A stretch of DNA of 64,000 nucleotides from FEN-1219 sp964503125 (GTDB taxonomy: Bacteria; Pseudomonadota; Gammaproteobacteria; Steroidobacterales; Rariloculaceae): the NCBI GenBank assembly GCA_964503125.1, contig CAZCZE010000020.1:309082-373081 (forward strand), given 5' to 3'. This document shows positions 52,606 to 60,542 of this stretch, one piece after another (position 1 is the stretch's first letter; the number at the start of each line of letters is the position of its first letter). The notes beneath the pieces were generated by a model. The model was given only the letters and a program-made list of their open reading frames with translations. It had not been told where the DNA came from and did not search any database. Position numbers and translations under genes: made by a program.

Positions 52606-53727
52606 TCAGCTCACCGCATCGCTGAGCCTGCGTGCGAGTGCCTCGATCCGCAGCAGCGCGTGCATGTCGTTCTTGCGCGAGGCGTGCTCCATCGCTGCGA
52701 ATAGGTGGGACTGCTCAAGCTCCAATCGCTCCGGGTGACGCTCGAGCAGCGTTACGTAGTGCGCAAAGACGCGCTCGGCATCGGGCTTCGTGCGGCGCGC
52801 GACGGCGTGACGAACCACCGCGTGCAACGTGTAGCGTTCGCGCACCGGCTGCTGCACGAGGCGCCAGCGCGCGAGCTCGATCAGCGCCGCACCGAGCCGC
52901 GCGACTCGTGCAAGCTTGGCCAGCGACAACGCATCCACGTGATCGCCTTCTACGTGGGCGAGCACGGTGAGCGTGCGGCGCGCCGCGACGCTCAGGCGCG
53001 GCCAAGCCCAATCGACGAGCAGCGCGATTTCGGGCAAGTCGTCCTCGTGGTCCAGTGCTCGCACTCGTGTCACACCGGCGTCCCGCAGGAACGCGCCGAG
53101 CGCCTTCACGTTCGCCGCGCGCGACGCCACGATACCGTCGGCGACGTCGAGCGCCAGCGGGTTCCAGCGCAAGAGACGAGTCAGGGCCGCCACGCGTGGA
53201 AACGCACTCTCGCCGGAGGTGACGAGCGGCGCAACGACGGGGAAGATGAATACGCCCGCGAGCAGGCAGCGGCGAGCGGTGATGACGAACGTTGCCTGGG
53301 AGCCTTCGAACGTCTCGAACAAGCGCGCGACGGAGACATCGTTTTCGTGGTTGTCGAGCACGATGAGCCGCTGCGGGCCGCGCGCCAGGAATTGCTGCAA
53401 TCGCTGCACGCGACCATCGCCGCGCCCGGTCCCGAAGCGCAGCGCGAGCATTTCGCTCAGCGTGTAAAAGTCCCAAGCGCCGGAGCGGAACCAGTCGATG
53501 CGGCCGCCGAACGCAGCGCGCAGCCTATACCCAAGCGCCGCCGCCAACATCGACTTGCCGCTCCCGCCCGAACCGACCAGTGCGACGCGCGTGGGTCGCG
53601 TCGCGACGATGGTACGTGCGAGCGTACGCACCTCGGCGCTGCGTCCTTTCATGCCGCGGGGGCGCGGCGGAAAGGTGGAGCGGGGAGACGCTTTTCGAAC
53701 GCTTGCTCTCGGTGGGATATTCGACAT
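52606..53727 (-). CDS. STAND-type P-loop ATPase (NB-ARC-like) without visible effector domain
   Basis: A 373-residue cytoplasmic protein. Walker A is GSGGSGKS at residues 52-59, Walker B LIVLDNHEND at about 121-130, a sensor-1-like TFVITARR follows, and then a GxP-like RWNPLALDVADG. A helical/winged-helix region (LLVDWAWPRLSVAARRTLTV, LIELARWRLVQQPVRERYTLHAVVRHAVARR) is as in AP-ATPase/NB-ARC modules. STAND ATPases are oligomerising signal switches in regulation and defence, but no effector or repeat sensor is recognisable here. The ATG at 53727 is preferred; 53781 is also in frame. The gene ends 40 bases from tRNA-Arg. Confidence 0.7.
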   Translation of the reverse strand: MSNIPPRASVRKASPRSTFPPRPRGMKGRSAEVRTLARTIVATRPTRVALVGSGGSGKSMLAAALGYRLRAAFGGRIDWFRSGAWDFYTLSEMLALRFGTGRGDGRVQRLQQFLARGPQRLIVLDNHENDVSVARLFETFEGSQATFVITARRCLLAGVFIFPVVAPLVTSGESAFPRVAALTRLLRWNPLALDVADGIVASRAANVKALGAFLRDAGVTRVRALDHEDDLPEIALLVDWAWPRLSVAARRTLTVLAHVEGDHVDALSLAKLARVARLGAALIELARWRLVQQPVRERYTLHAVVRHAVARRTKPDAERVFAHYVTLLERHPERLELEQSHLFAAMEHASRKNDMHALLRIEALARRLSDAVS

Positions 53728-53797
53728 TCTCGCGATGCCTCGGCCACTCCACTCTACACGGTGCTCCGCCGCGCCACTCAAGCTTCCTCAAGCACGG

Positions 53798-53841
53798 TTG
53801 ACACCTCTACAGCCGTAGACGTATATATCTACGAGCGTAGA
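53798..53841 (+). promoter_or_regulatory. promoter with two TCTAC-N4-GTAGA dyads (BlaI/CopY-like operators)
   Basis: TTGACA (53798-53803) and TATATA (53822-53827) form a near-consensus promoter with an 18-base spacer. A dyad TCTAC-AGCC-GTAGA (53806-53819) lies in the spacer, and a second TCTAC-GAGC-GTAGA (53828-53841) begins right after the -10 element. The two are exactly 22 bases apart centre to centre, i.e. on the same DNA face. The dyads resemble BlaI/MecI/CopY-type operators. No such regulator gene is present in the window. Confidence 0.7.
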
Positions 53842-53854
53842 GATGGAGAGTCCG

Positions 53855-54469
53855 ATGAACGAGAAGCTGGCTACCTTGGCGGTGGCGATCACGGCGCTTG
53901 CTTGCGTGGGCTCAGCTCGAGCACATCACTCCGTTGGCATGTTCGAGCTCTCGATGCCCATCTGGGTGAAGGGCACGGTCGTCCGTTACGAGCCTGTCAA
54001 CCCTCACGCTCTGTTTGCGCTCGAGGTAAGGAGAGACGACGGGCAGGTTCAACGGTGGACCGTCGAGGGCCCGAGTCTCAACGGGCTCCGTCGAAACGGT
54101 GTCCCCGAGGACTTTTTGAAAATCGGCGACGTCATCGAGGTTTGCGGCTTCGCCTTCAAAGAGGACGTTTTGGCTCGAGTAGCGGTTGCCCGCCGCGCAT
54201 CGCAGCCGTTCGTGCACGGGCACGTGCTAGTGATGCCGGATGGGGGAATGCGGAACTGGGGATCGTATGGAAGGCTCGACAACTGTGTCCGCACGGGCGA
54301 CGAGATTGAGACATGGCTCAACTTTTTGAATAGCGACGCGCGTGCCCGGGAACGCTGGTGCGGCAGCCAGCACACGCCCGTAGGCAGCCGGTACTTCCCC
54401 GTAGCACCGATCGCGCCGCCGGCGTTGGTAGGCGAGATCACCCGTCTCATGGCGCGTCCGTGCGAATAG
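53855..54469 (+). CDS. DUF6152-type exported His-His protein, long variant (copy 3)
   Basis: A 204-residue exported protein. The signal peptide ends SARA before HHSVGMFELSMP. The core reads YEPVNPHALFALEVRRDDGQ, WTVEGPSLNGLRRNGVPEDF and IGDVIEVCGFAFKED, with His-His and Asn-Pro-His conserved. Unlike the short copies it has an extra C-terminal 75 residues with Cys and Trp (LDNCVRTGDEIETWLNFLNS, ERWCGSQHTPVGSRYF) of unknown fold. The ATG at 53855 has GGAGAG upstream; 53843 is an in-frame alternative. It is driven by the two-dyad promoter and followed by a convergent DUF6152 gene. Confidence 0.85.
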   Translation: MNEKLATLAVAITALACVGSARAHHSVGMFELSMPIWVKGTVVRYEPVNPHALFALEVRRDDGQVQRWTVEGPSLNGLRRNGVPEDFLKIGDVIEVCGFAFKEDVLARVAVARRASQPFVHGHVLVMPDGGMRNWGSYGRLDNCVRTGDEIETWLNFLNSDARARERWCGSQHTPVGSRYFPVAPIAPPALVGEITRLMARPCE

Positions 54470-54483
54470 CTCGGGCGATCTAG

Positions 54484-54879
54484 TTATCTTCCATCCTTGG
54501 GGACGCTGGCCCAAAGCAGCTCGCCCGTGCTTGCCAAAGTGACCGAGGCCGCGTTGGCGGTATTCGTGCCGTTTCTCGCGCCGAACCCGTCAACGTCGAT
54601 GACGTCGCCCGCTTTCACTTTGTTGCGTCCCCAGCCGAGCCGGAGCAGGTCGTTGATCCCGACGAGCTCGATCGCCCAATTCTGGACGTTACCGTTGTCG
54701 TCTTTGCTGTCGACGAAGAGCCACGCATGCGGATTCGTCCACTCGATCTTGGTGACGGTGCCCGTCAACTTGACGGGCCGGTTGATGTCGAACTCGGCCG
54801 CGAACGCGTGGTGTGGCGCGGCAGGCGCGGCCGCGAGAAGCCACGCCGCGCCAACGACAACCACCAAGACAAATCTCAT
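54484..54879 (-). CDS. DUF6152 family exported His-His protein (copy 4)
   Basis: A 131-residue protein with signal peptide MRFVLVVVVGAAWLLAAAPA and then HHAFAAEFDINRPV; the residue before His-His is Pro here, so the exact cleavage point is less certain than in other copies. The core is KIEWTNPHAWLFVDSKDDNG, NWAIELVGINDLLRLGWGRN and KAGDVIDVDGFGARNGTN. The ATG at 54879 is preceded by AGGAGCCCGGTC, so the longer frame to 54912 is rejected. It is a single gene on this strand, divergent from the partner-family gene at 54981. Confidence 0.9.
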   Translation of the reverse strand: MRFVLVVVVGAAWLLAAAPAAPHHAFAAEFDINRPVKLTGTVTKIEWTNPHAWLFVDSKDDNGNVQNWAIELVGINDLLRLGWGRNKVKAGDVIDVDGFGARNGTNTANAASVTLASTGELLWASVPKDGR

Positions 54880-54980
54880 GACCGGGCTCCTGCGAATTCT
54901 TGACCGGGTCACGCATAGTGACCGGCGTTAGAGATCGGCTACGATGGGTTCAAGCCTAGCACCAACCTTCGGCAAGCAGC

Positions 54981-56054
54981 ATGAAACGGCGACTCGCGAC
55001 GTTGGTTTTGTTGGCGTCAGCCATGTCCGCCACACCGGTGGCGGCACAGTGGCTGACACTGCCCACACCCGGTATCCCGCGCACGGCCGACGGCAAGCCG
55101 GACCTCTCCGCGCCCGCACCGCGCACCGCCGATGGCCGTCCCGAGCTCACCGGCTTGTGGCGCTCCGCGGGCGTGCGCGGCGACCTGCGCGACGAGACCA
55201 AGGTCCAGGCGTGGGCGCGCACCGCGATGGCCGAGCACGAGAGTAACTACTACCGCGATGGCCCTCACATGCAGTGCCTGCCGCAGGGGCCGAGCTACAT
55301 CGCGGGCCCCGGCGGCGGTGGCGGCAGCTTACGCAGGATCGTGCAGAGTCCGACGGTGATCGCGATGCTCAACACGGATCTGACCTATCGTCAGATCTTC
55401 ACGGACGGCCGCGCGCTCGAGCCGGATCCGTTGCCGATCTGGCAGGGCTACTCCGTCGGCCGTTGGGACGGCGACACGCTCGTCGTCGAGAGCAACGGCT
55501 TCAACGACAAGACCTGGTTGCACCCCGAAGGGCTAGGGCACACGGAGCGCCTACGCATCACGGAGCGTTACCGTCGCCTCGATTTCGGACACATGCAGGT
55601 GGACGTCACGTACGAGGATCCCGGCACGTTCGACTCGCCGCTGCAGGTCGTCGTCGCGCTGGAATACGCGGCGGACGACGAGATGCTCGAGCTCGTCTGC
55701 AACGAGGCCTCCGAGGGAGGTACGAAACATTGGGTCGGCGACAAGGCCGCCGACGCTCGGTCGACCGCCGTCGACGTCGCTCCCGAAATCCTCGCCAAGT
55801 ACGTCGGCACGTATCAGGGCATTTGGCTCGAGTTCCCGACGAGGGTTGAAGTCACTCTCGAAGAGGGCGCGCTGTTCTTGCGAAGAAACGGCGGGGGAAA
55901 ATCGGAGCTGCTCGCGCAGTCCGAGACCACGTTCGTGTGCAGCACGTGCCAGTGGGGCCAGCCGTACGTCTTCACTCGCGAGGGCGACGGGATGGCGACC
56001 GAAGTCCGCGAGGTCCAGGTTTCCGGCGCGTGGATCTTCAAGCGCGTGCCATAA
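54981..56054 (+). CDS. secreted DUF6152-partner family protein, long variant (copy 3)
   Basis: A 357-residue exported protein with signal peptide ending PVAAQW. Partner-family signatures are RPELTGLWRSAG, MQCLPQGPSYIAG, YRQIFTDGRALEPDPLPIWQ, GYSVGRWDGDTLVVESNGFN, RLRITERYRRLDFGHMQVDV and DPGTFDSPLQVVVALEY. An additional C-terminal domain of about 90 residues (EILAKYVGTYQGIWLEFPTR, VEVTLEEGALFLRRNG, with CSTC) resembles the DUF3471-type beta-domain often found appended to hydrolases. It is divergent from DUF6152 copy 4 across about 100 bases, so the two may share regulation. Confidence 0.88.
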   Translation: MKRRLATLVLLASAMSATPVAAQWLTLPTPGIPRTADGKPDLSAPAPRTADGRPELTGLWRSAGVRGDLRDETKVQAWARTAMAEHESNYYRDGPHMQCLPQGPSYIAGPGGGGGSLRRIVQSPTVIAMLNTDLTYRQIFTDGRALEPDPLPIWQGYSVGRWDGDTLVVESNGFNDKTWLHPEGLGHTERLRITERYRRLDFGHMQVDVTYEDPGTFDSPLQVVVALEYAADDEMLELVCNEASEGGTKHWVGDKAADARSTAVDVAPEILAKYVGTYQGIWLEFPTRVEVTLEEGALFLRRNGGGKSELLAQSETTFVCSTCQWGQPYVFTREGDGMATEVREVQVSGAWIFKRVP

Positions 56055-56067
56055 CAACCGGGCTCGA

Positions 56068-57249
56068 TCAGTCCCAAAATTTCCACCAGGGTTTCGCCGC
56101 GGCCGGCGCTTCGGACTGCGCGGGCTGCGCTTGTCCTTCCTTCGAATAGTCGACGAACGTGAGCTCAGTGCACTCGTCCGGCGAGTACGGGACGTCGGCC
56201 GGCCCGAGCATGTCGCTGCCGCTGTAGGTGCCGCTGAAGTAGACGGGATCCTCGGCCGTGTAGCTCCGCATGAGCGTCGGCCCGGCCCCCGTTGGGTCGA
56301 CCGAGAAGCGCTCGACGACGTGCAGCTGGTTCGTGTGCAGAACCGGCGGTGACAACACGCCGGGCGCGAAGCCCACGCTGTCGACGACGAGCACGTCGTT
56401 CTCCCAGCGCCCGATCGAATGGCCTGCGCGGGAGGGCTCGAGGGTCGCCGGATGCTCGGTCATGTTGATGTGAATCGTGCGCGTGAAGCCGAGCTGGCCG
56501 TACTCGAGCGTGACCGTGTCGGCCGTTTGCGTGACGCGATTGACGGCGCCGTCGTAGGTCCAGTCGAACAGAATGCTCGTCGTCTCGCAGCGCATGCGCG
56601 GGCTGTGCTGCGGGTTGTACGTTTCGAACGCGTCGGCTTTCTCGCGGCCGGCCGGTGTGAGCTCGACGTCGCGCGTGCGGTACTGCCGCGCGTTCTCAGG
56701 AGTAGTCGCACCCGGCTCGAAGCCCTGCGCTTGCGAGAGCGGGACGAGCGCGCCGCCGCGGCCGCGCGGGTCGGTCATCACGAGCTGCTCGGGCGCCCAG
56801 TCGCCGGAGAGGTTCGGCTCGCCCGAGGGCAGGCGCGCCGCGCGTTCGACCACGGCGCGGGGCGCAGGCGCTTTGGAAAGCTGGCCGTAGCGGTCGGCCG
56901 AGCTGCCGTCCGCGAAAACTATCGTCGAGAGGTAACAAGAGCTCGGGTCGCTGCGATCGGGTGCGCCCGTGATCGTGACGGGCTCACCTTGCTTGAACAT
57001 CTCGGGCGACCAGCCCGAGCGCCGCAGCGTCGTCGCCGAGCGCATCTCGCAGCGCCACGCAGCGACTTTGCCGTCGGCACCGGTTACGTCGAGATAGAGG
57101 TACGCATGCGGGTTGACGAAATCGACGCCGGTCACGGCGCCGGCAATAGTGACGTTTTGTCTGGTATCGAAAGTGCCGATCCCGTGATGAGCAGCCGCAG
57201 GCGCCGCAACGAGCGCGGCGGCTACGACGAAGCCGGTACGAGCCGTCAT
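56068..57249 (-). CDS. natural fusion: DUF6152 domain + partner-family domain
   Basis: A 393-residue exported protein. The signal peptide ends PAAA before HHGIGTFDTRQN. Residues about 21-130 form a DUF6152 domain (VDFVNPHAYLYLDVTGADGK, WRCEMRSATTLRRSGWSPEM, KQGEPVTITGAPDR). After PSGEPNLSGDWAPEQ at about 145 begins a partner domain with PRMRCETTSILFDW, HINMTEHPATLEPSRAG, HSIGRWENDVLVVDSVGFAP and HVVERFSVDPTGAGPTLMRS. The tail is AAAKPWWKFWD. The fusion links the two families that are encoded as neighbouring genes elsewhere in this window. Monocistronic; convergent with copy 3 of the partner. Confidence 0.9.
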   Translation of the reverse strand: MTARTGFVVAAALVAAPAAAHHGIGTFDTRQNVTIAGAVTGVDFVNPHAYLYLDVTGADGKVAAWRCEMRSATTLRRSGWSPEMFKQGEPVTITGAPDRSDPSSCYLSTIVFADGSSADRYGQLSKAPAPRAVVERAARLPSGEPNLSGDWAPEQLVMTDPRGRGGALVPLSQAQGFEPGATTPENARQYRTRDVELTPAGREKADAFETYNPQHSPRMRCETTSILFDWTYDGAVNRVTQTADTVTLEYGQLGFTRTIHINMTEHPATLEPSRAGHSIGRWENDVLVVDSVGFAPGVLSPPVLHTNQLHVVERFSVDPTGAGPTLMRSYTAEDPVYFSGTYSGSDMLGPADVPYSPDECTELTFVDYSKEGQAQPAQSEAPAAAKPWWKFWD

Positions 57250-57447
57250 CTTCCCCTCCGAAAAATGCTAGCCAGCGGCCTCCATGGTAACAGCGGACCC
57301 GAATCCCACGGGCGGGATGCCGCGTTCGAGATTGGGATGGGCGGAGCTCCACTCCACAGCGGTTGGTGTTGTAGATCAATGAGTTGTGCGCTGCGTCCGC
57401 GTGGCACGCGCGATGCAACATGCCGCTGGCAGCCGGGAGGGTAGAGC

Positions 57448-59940
57448 ATGCTTCACAACATCGGGCGAGATCTTCACCACGCGGCGCGATCATTGCTGCA
57501 CAGTCCGGGCTTCGCGGCCGCGGCGATCGTCACGATCGCGCTCGGCGTCGGCGTGAACACCGGCATCTTCTCCGTGCTGAACGGGTTGCTGTTCCGCGAC
57601 TTGCCGGCGACGGACGCGCACGAGCTCGTTTCGATCCAGCAAACGTTCGAGGGCGTACCCGATCGTCGGTCGTCGCGGCTCGGCGAGGTTTCCACGGCGG
57701 AGTACGAGCGTTACCGTGACTCCACGACGACGCTGTCCAGCGTTCTCGCGCACGGCGATCCGTGGCGACTAACGCTCGGCGGCGAGAACGCGCAGACGAC
57801 GGCGGGCCTGCTCGTTTCCTGCAACTACTTCGACGTGCTCGAGCAGCGGGCCGCGCTCGGCCGCGCGCTGCAAGCGTCCGACTGCGTACCTGGCGCCGAC
57901 ATCGCGGTCATGATCGGTCACGAGTTCTGGACTGCGACGTTCGGCGCGGATCCTTCCATCGTCGGCCGCACGTTCGATATCAATCGGCAGCTCGTGACGG
58001 TCGTCGGTGTGGCGCCGCAGGGCGCGTACGGCGGCTCATACCACGCGGCGTTCTTCGGGCCGATCTCGGCGCAGCCGCTGCTCGACCCCGCGGACGGCAA
58101 CCCTGCCCGCGGCGGCGCGTTCGGCGACGAGCAAACGAGCTGGCTCTCTATGATCGGCCGGCGCGCCGACGGCGCGAGCATCGCAGAGGTGCGCGCGGAG
58201 CTCGCGGTCATCGCGGCGCAGATCGACCAAGACCAGCCCGGCCGATCGACGACGCTGCGCATCGAGCGCGCGAAGCCGATGTTCGCGCCTATCGTGCTGT
58301 TCCCGGTCCTAGCCTGGGCTCTACCGGCCGTCGTGATGACGGCCTTCGGGCTGATCTTGCTGATCGCGTGCGCGAACGTCGTGAACCTGTTGCTCGCGCG
58401 CGCAACGGTCAGGGCGCGCGAGATCGCCGTGCGGCTGTCGCTCGGCGCGAGCCGCGCGCGCGTCGTGCAGCAGCTCTTGGCCGAGAGCGTGCTGATCTCG
58501 TTCGTCGGCGGCGTGCTCGGCTCCGTGCTCGCGCTTTGGTCGTCTCAAGTGCTCGCGACGAGGGCGATCCCGTCGGTCTCGCCCCCCGGCATTCCGCCGC
58601 TCGCGCTCGATCCGAGCCCCGACATGCGCGTGTTGGCGTTCACGCTCGCGGTTACGTTCGCGACGGCGCTGCTCTTCGGCTTGGCGCCGGCGCTGCGAGC
58701 ATCGAATCCGAACCTCGACACCGTGATTAGGCAAGACTCGGCCGGCGCGGGCGGCAGCCGCCGCGGCGGCAGGCTGCGCGGCATGCTCGTGGGCGCGCAA
58801 GTCGCGCTGTGCATGCTGCTGATGCTCGGCACCGGGCTCATGCTGCGCGGGTTGTATGCGACACGGACGGTGGATCCGGGGTTTCGCTACGACGACGTGG
58901 CCTACGCGTCGTTCGACCTCCAGGGCGCGGGTTACGGTGCCGCGGAAGCCGCCGTCTTTTGGCCGCGCCTCCTCGAAACGGCGCGTTCGCTGCCGGGTAT
59001 CGATGCCGCGGCCTACGCGCGGCTCGAGCCGTTGTCGTCTCAAGGGTCCGGCGCGGGCATCCGCCTTCCGGGCGAGACGAACGCTCAGTGGCGCCGCGCG
59101 GAACGCAACGACGTCTCGCCGGATTATTTCTCGGTCGTCGGCATTCCGATTGTCCGCGGCCGTACGTTCACGGACGCGGAGCTTTCGGACGACGCGCGCG
59201 CCGTCATCGTCAGCGAGACGACGGCCGAAGAGCTTTGGCCGAACGACGAGGCGCTCGGCAAGACGCTGTCGTTCGCGACGGGCCCGGGCCAGGAAGCCGT
59301 CGCGCTCGAGGTCGTCGGTGTGGCGCAGGACGCGCAGGTCACGAACCTCGGGCAAGTCGATCCACGCTACGTTTACCTGCCCGCGGCACCGCGCTTCGCG
59401 CTCGGCGAGCTCGAGCTATTGGTCAGGAGCCGGCTCGACTTCCCCGCGACGGCGGCCGCGTTGCGCGAGGCCGTTCGCTCGCTCGACGCGGGCCTCGCCG
59501 TCGTCGTGAGCCCGCTCGAAGCGAACCTCGACTGGTGGCGCGGCCTCGCGAGCGTCGTGACGACGCTCGCGGCCACTGCCGGCGTCTTGGCGCTCGTGCT
59601 TGCGGCCGTCGGCGTCTACGGCGTTGTGGCGTTCTCCGTGAGCCGGACGCTGCGCGAGATCGGGATCCGCCTCGCGCTCGGCGCGAGCCCGCGCGCCGTG
59701 CTGCGACTGGTCGTCAAGCAAACGATCCGGCCCGTCGCGATCGGAGCTGTGCTCGGCATCGTCGCCGCGCTCCCGGCGTCGCAAATCCTGTCGAGCGTGC
59801 TGTTCGGCGTCAGCCCGCTCGATCCGCTCGGCTTGGGCGGAGCCGCAGCGTTCGTGATCGGTGTCGCGCTGATGGCCGGCGGTCTGGCCGCGCGGCGCGC
59901 AACGCGCGTGGATCCGATGGTGACGCTGCGGCACGACTGA
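57448..59940 (+). CDS. ADOP-type FtsX ABC permease
   Basis: An 830-residue inner-membrane permease. It starts MLHNIGRDLHHAARSLLHSP, followed by GFAAAAIVTIALGVGVNTGI and FSVLNGLLFRDLP, the start typical of acidobacterial duplicated orphan permeases. The central block is ANVVNLLLARATVRAREIAV with RLSLGASRARVVQQLLAESV. The C-terminal block is SRTLREIGIRLALGASPRAV, ending RVDPMVTLRHD. No ATPase gene is adjacent in the usual MacB order, which is normal for this orphan family. It may use the ATPase at 61512 or one elsewhere. The ATG follows GGAGGGTAGAGC. Confidence 0.9.
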   Translation: MLHNIGRDLHHAARSLLHSPGFAAAAIVTIALGVGVNTGIFSVLNGLLFRDLPATDAHELVSIQQTFEGVPDRRSSRLGEVSTAEYERYRDSTTTLSSVLAHGDPWRLTLGGENAQTTAGLLVSCNYFDVLEQRAALGRALQASDCVPGADIAVMIGHEFWTATFGADPSIVGRTFDINRQLVTVVGVAPQGAYGGSYHAAFFGPISAQPLLDPADGNPARGGAFGDEQTSWLSMIGRRADGASIAEVRAELAVIAAQIDQDQPGRSTTLRIERAKPMFAPIVLFPVLAWALPAVVMTAFGLILLIACANVVNLLLARATVRAREIAVRLSLGASRARVVQQLLAESVLISFVGGVLGSVLALWSSQVLATRAIPSVSPPGIPPLALDPSPDMRVLAFTLAVTFATALLFGLAPALRASNPNLDTVIRQDSAGAGGSRRGGRLRGMLVGAQVALCMLLMLGTGLMLRGLYATRTVDPGFRYDDVAYASFDLQGAGYGAAEAAVFWPRLLETARSLPGIDAAAYARLEPLSSQGSGAGIRLPGETNAQWRRAERNDVSPDYFSVVGIPIVRGRTFTDAELSDDARAVIVSETTAEELWPNDEALGKTLSFATGPGQEAVALEVVGVAQDAQVTNLGQVDPRYVYLPAAPRFALGELELLVRSRLDFPATAAALREAVRSLDAGLAVVVSPLEANLDWWRGLASVVTTLAATAGVLALVLAAVGVYGVVAFSVSRTLREIGIRLALGASPRAVLRLVVKQTIRPVAIGAVLGIVAALPASQILSSVLFGVSPLDPLGLGGAAAFVIGVALMAGGLAARRATRVDPMVTLRHD

Positions 59941-59993
59941 GCCCGCGTTATGGCGCCCGTGATACTCGGTCGCGCGGGCCGTATATTGCTCCG

Positions 59994-60524
59994 ATGGCAA
60001 TCGAAGGCGACATGGCGAACGTCCTCCCGTGGCGCGTAGCGGCGGCAGAGCCCAATTGGGATGCCGTGTATACCGAGCAACTCCCGCGCGTCTACAACTT
60101 CTTCCGCTATCGCTTCGGCAACGACGCGCTCGCGGAGGACCTCACGTCGCGCACGTTCGAGAAGGCGTGGGCGGCGCGAGCGCGGTATCGACGCGATCTC
60201 GCGGGTTTCGCCACGTGGCTCGTCAGCATCGCGCGCAACGTGGCAGTCGATCATCTGCGAACGCAACGGCCGCACGCGCCGCTCGAGGCTGCGGAGAACG
60301 TGCCGGCGAAAGAGACGCCGCACGACGACGCCGCGCGCTACTCCGACATCGAGCGCCTCGTGGCACTCGTCGCGAAGCTGCCGCAGCGCGAGCAGGAGTT
60401 GCTCGCGCTCAAGTACGGGGCCGAAGCCACGAACCGCGCCATCGCCGAGCTCACGGGTTTGAGCGAATCGAACGTGGGCACGATCCTGCATCGCGTAGTG
60501 CAGACGTTGCGTCGTGACTGGTAA
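59994..60524 (+). CDS. RNA polymerase sigma factor, ECF type
   Basis: A 176-residue sigma factor with region 2 (AVYTEQLPRVYNFFRYRFGN, then DALAEDLTSRTFEKAWAARA, then FATWLVSIARNVAVDHLR) and region 4 (VAKLPQREQELLALKYGAEA, then TNRAIAELTGLSESNVGTIL). TATATT at 59982-59987 is a good -10 element. A start at 60012 (MANVLPWRV) has AAGG upstream and would give an 18-base leader, whereas the ATG at 59994 would be leaderless. The following genes encode a membrane-anchored DUF4367-like protein and an ABC transporter, so this sigma probably autoregulates that operon. Confidence 0.9.
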   Translation: MAIEGDMANVLPWRVAAAEPNWDAVYTEQLPRVYNFFRYRFGNDALAEDLTSRTFEKAWAARARYRRDLAGFATWLVSIARNVAVDHLRTQRPHAPLEAAENVPAKETPHDDAARYSDIERLVALVAKLPQREQELLALKYGAEATNRAIAELTGLSESNVGTILHRVVQTLRRDW

Positions 60525-60542
60525 CGAATCGAGGTACCGACA

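Noticed and set aside
52490..52606. Possible integrative element attachment site at the tRNA 3' end
   Set aside because: No integrase gene and no direct repeat of the tRNA 3' end were noticed nearby, so only the tRNA itself is claimed.
58809..60524. A 571-codon frame ending with the ECF sigma factor
   Set aside because: The first 395 codons are an out-of-phase reading of the ADOP permease; only the sigma part from 59994 or 60012 is real.
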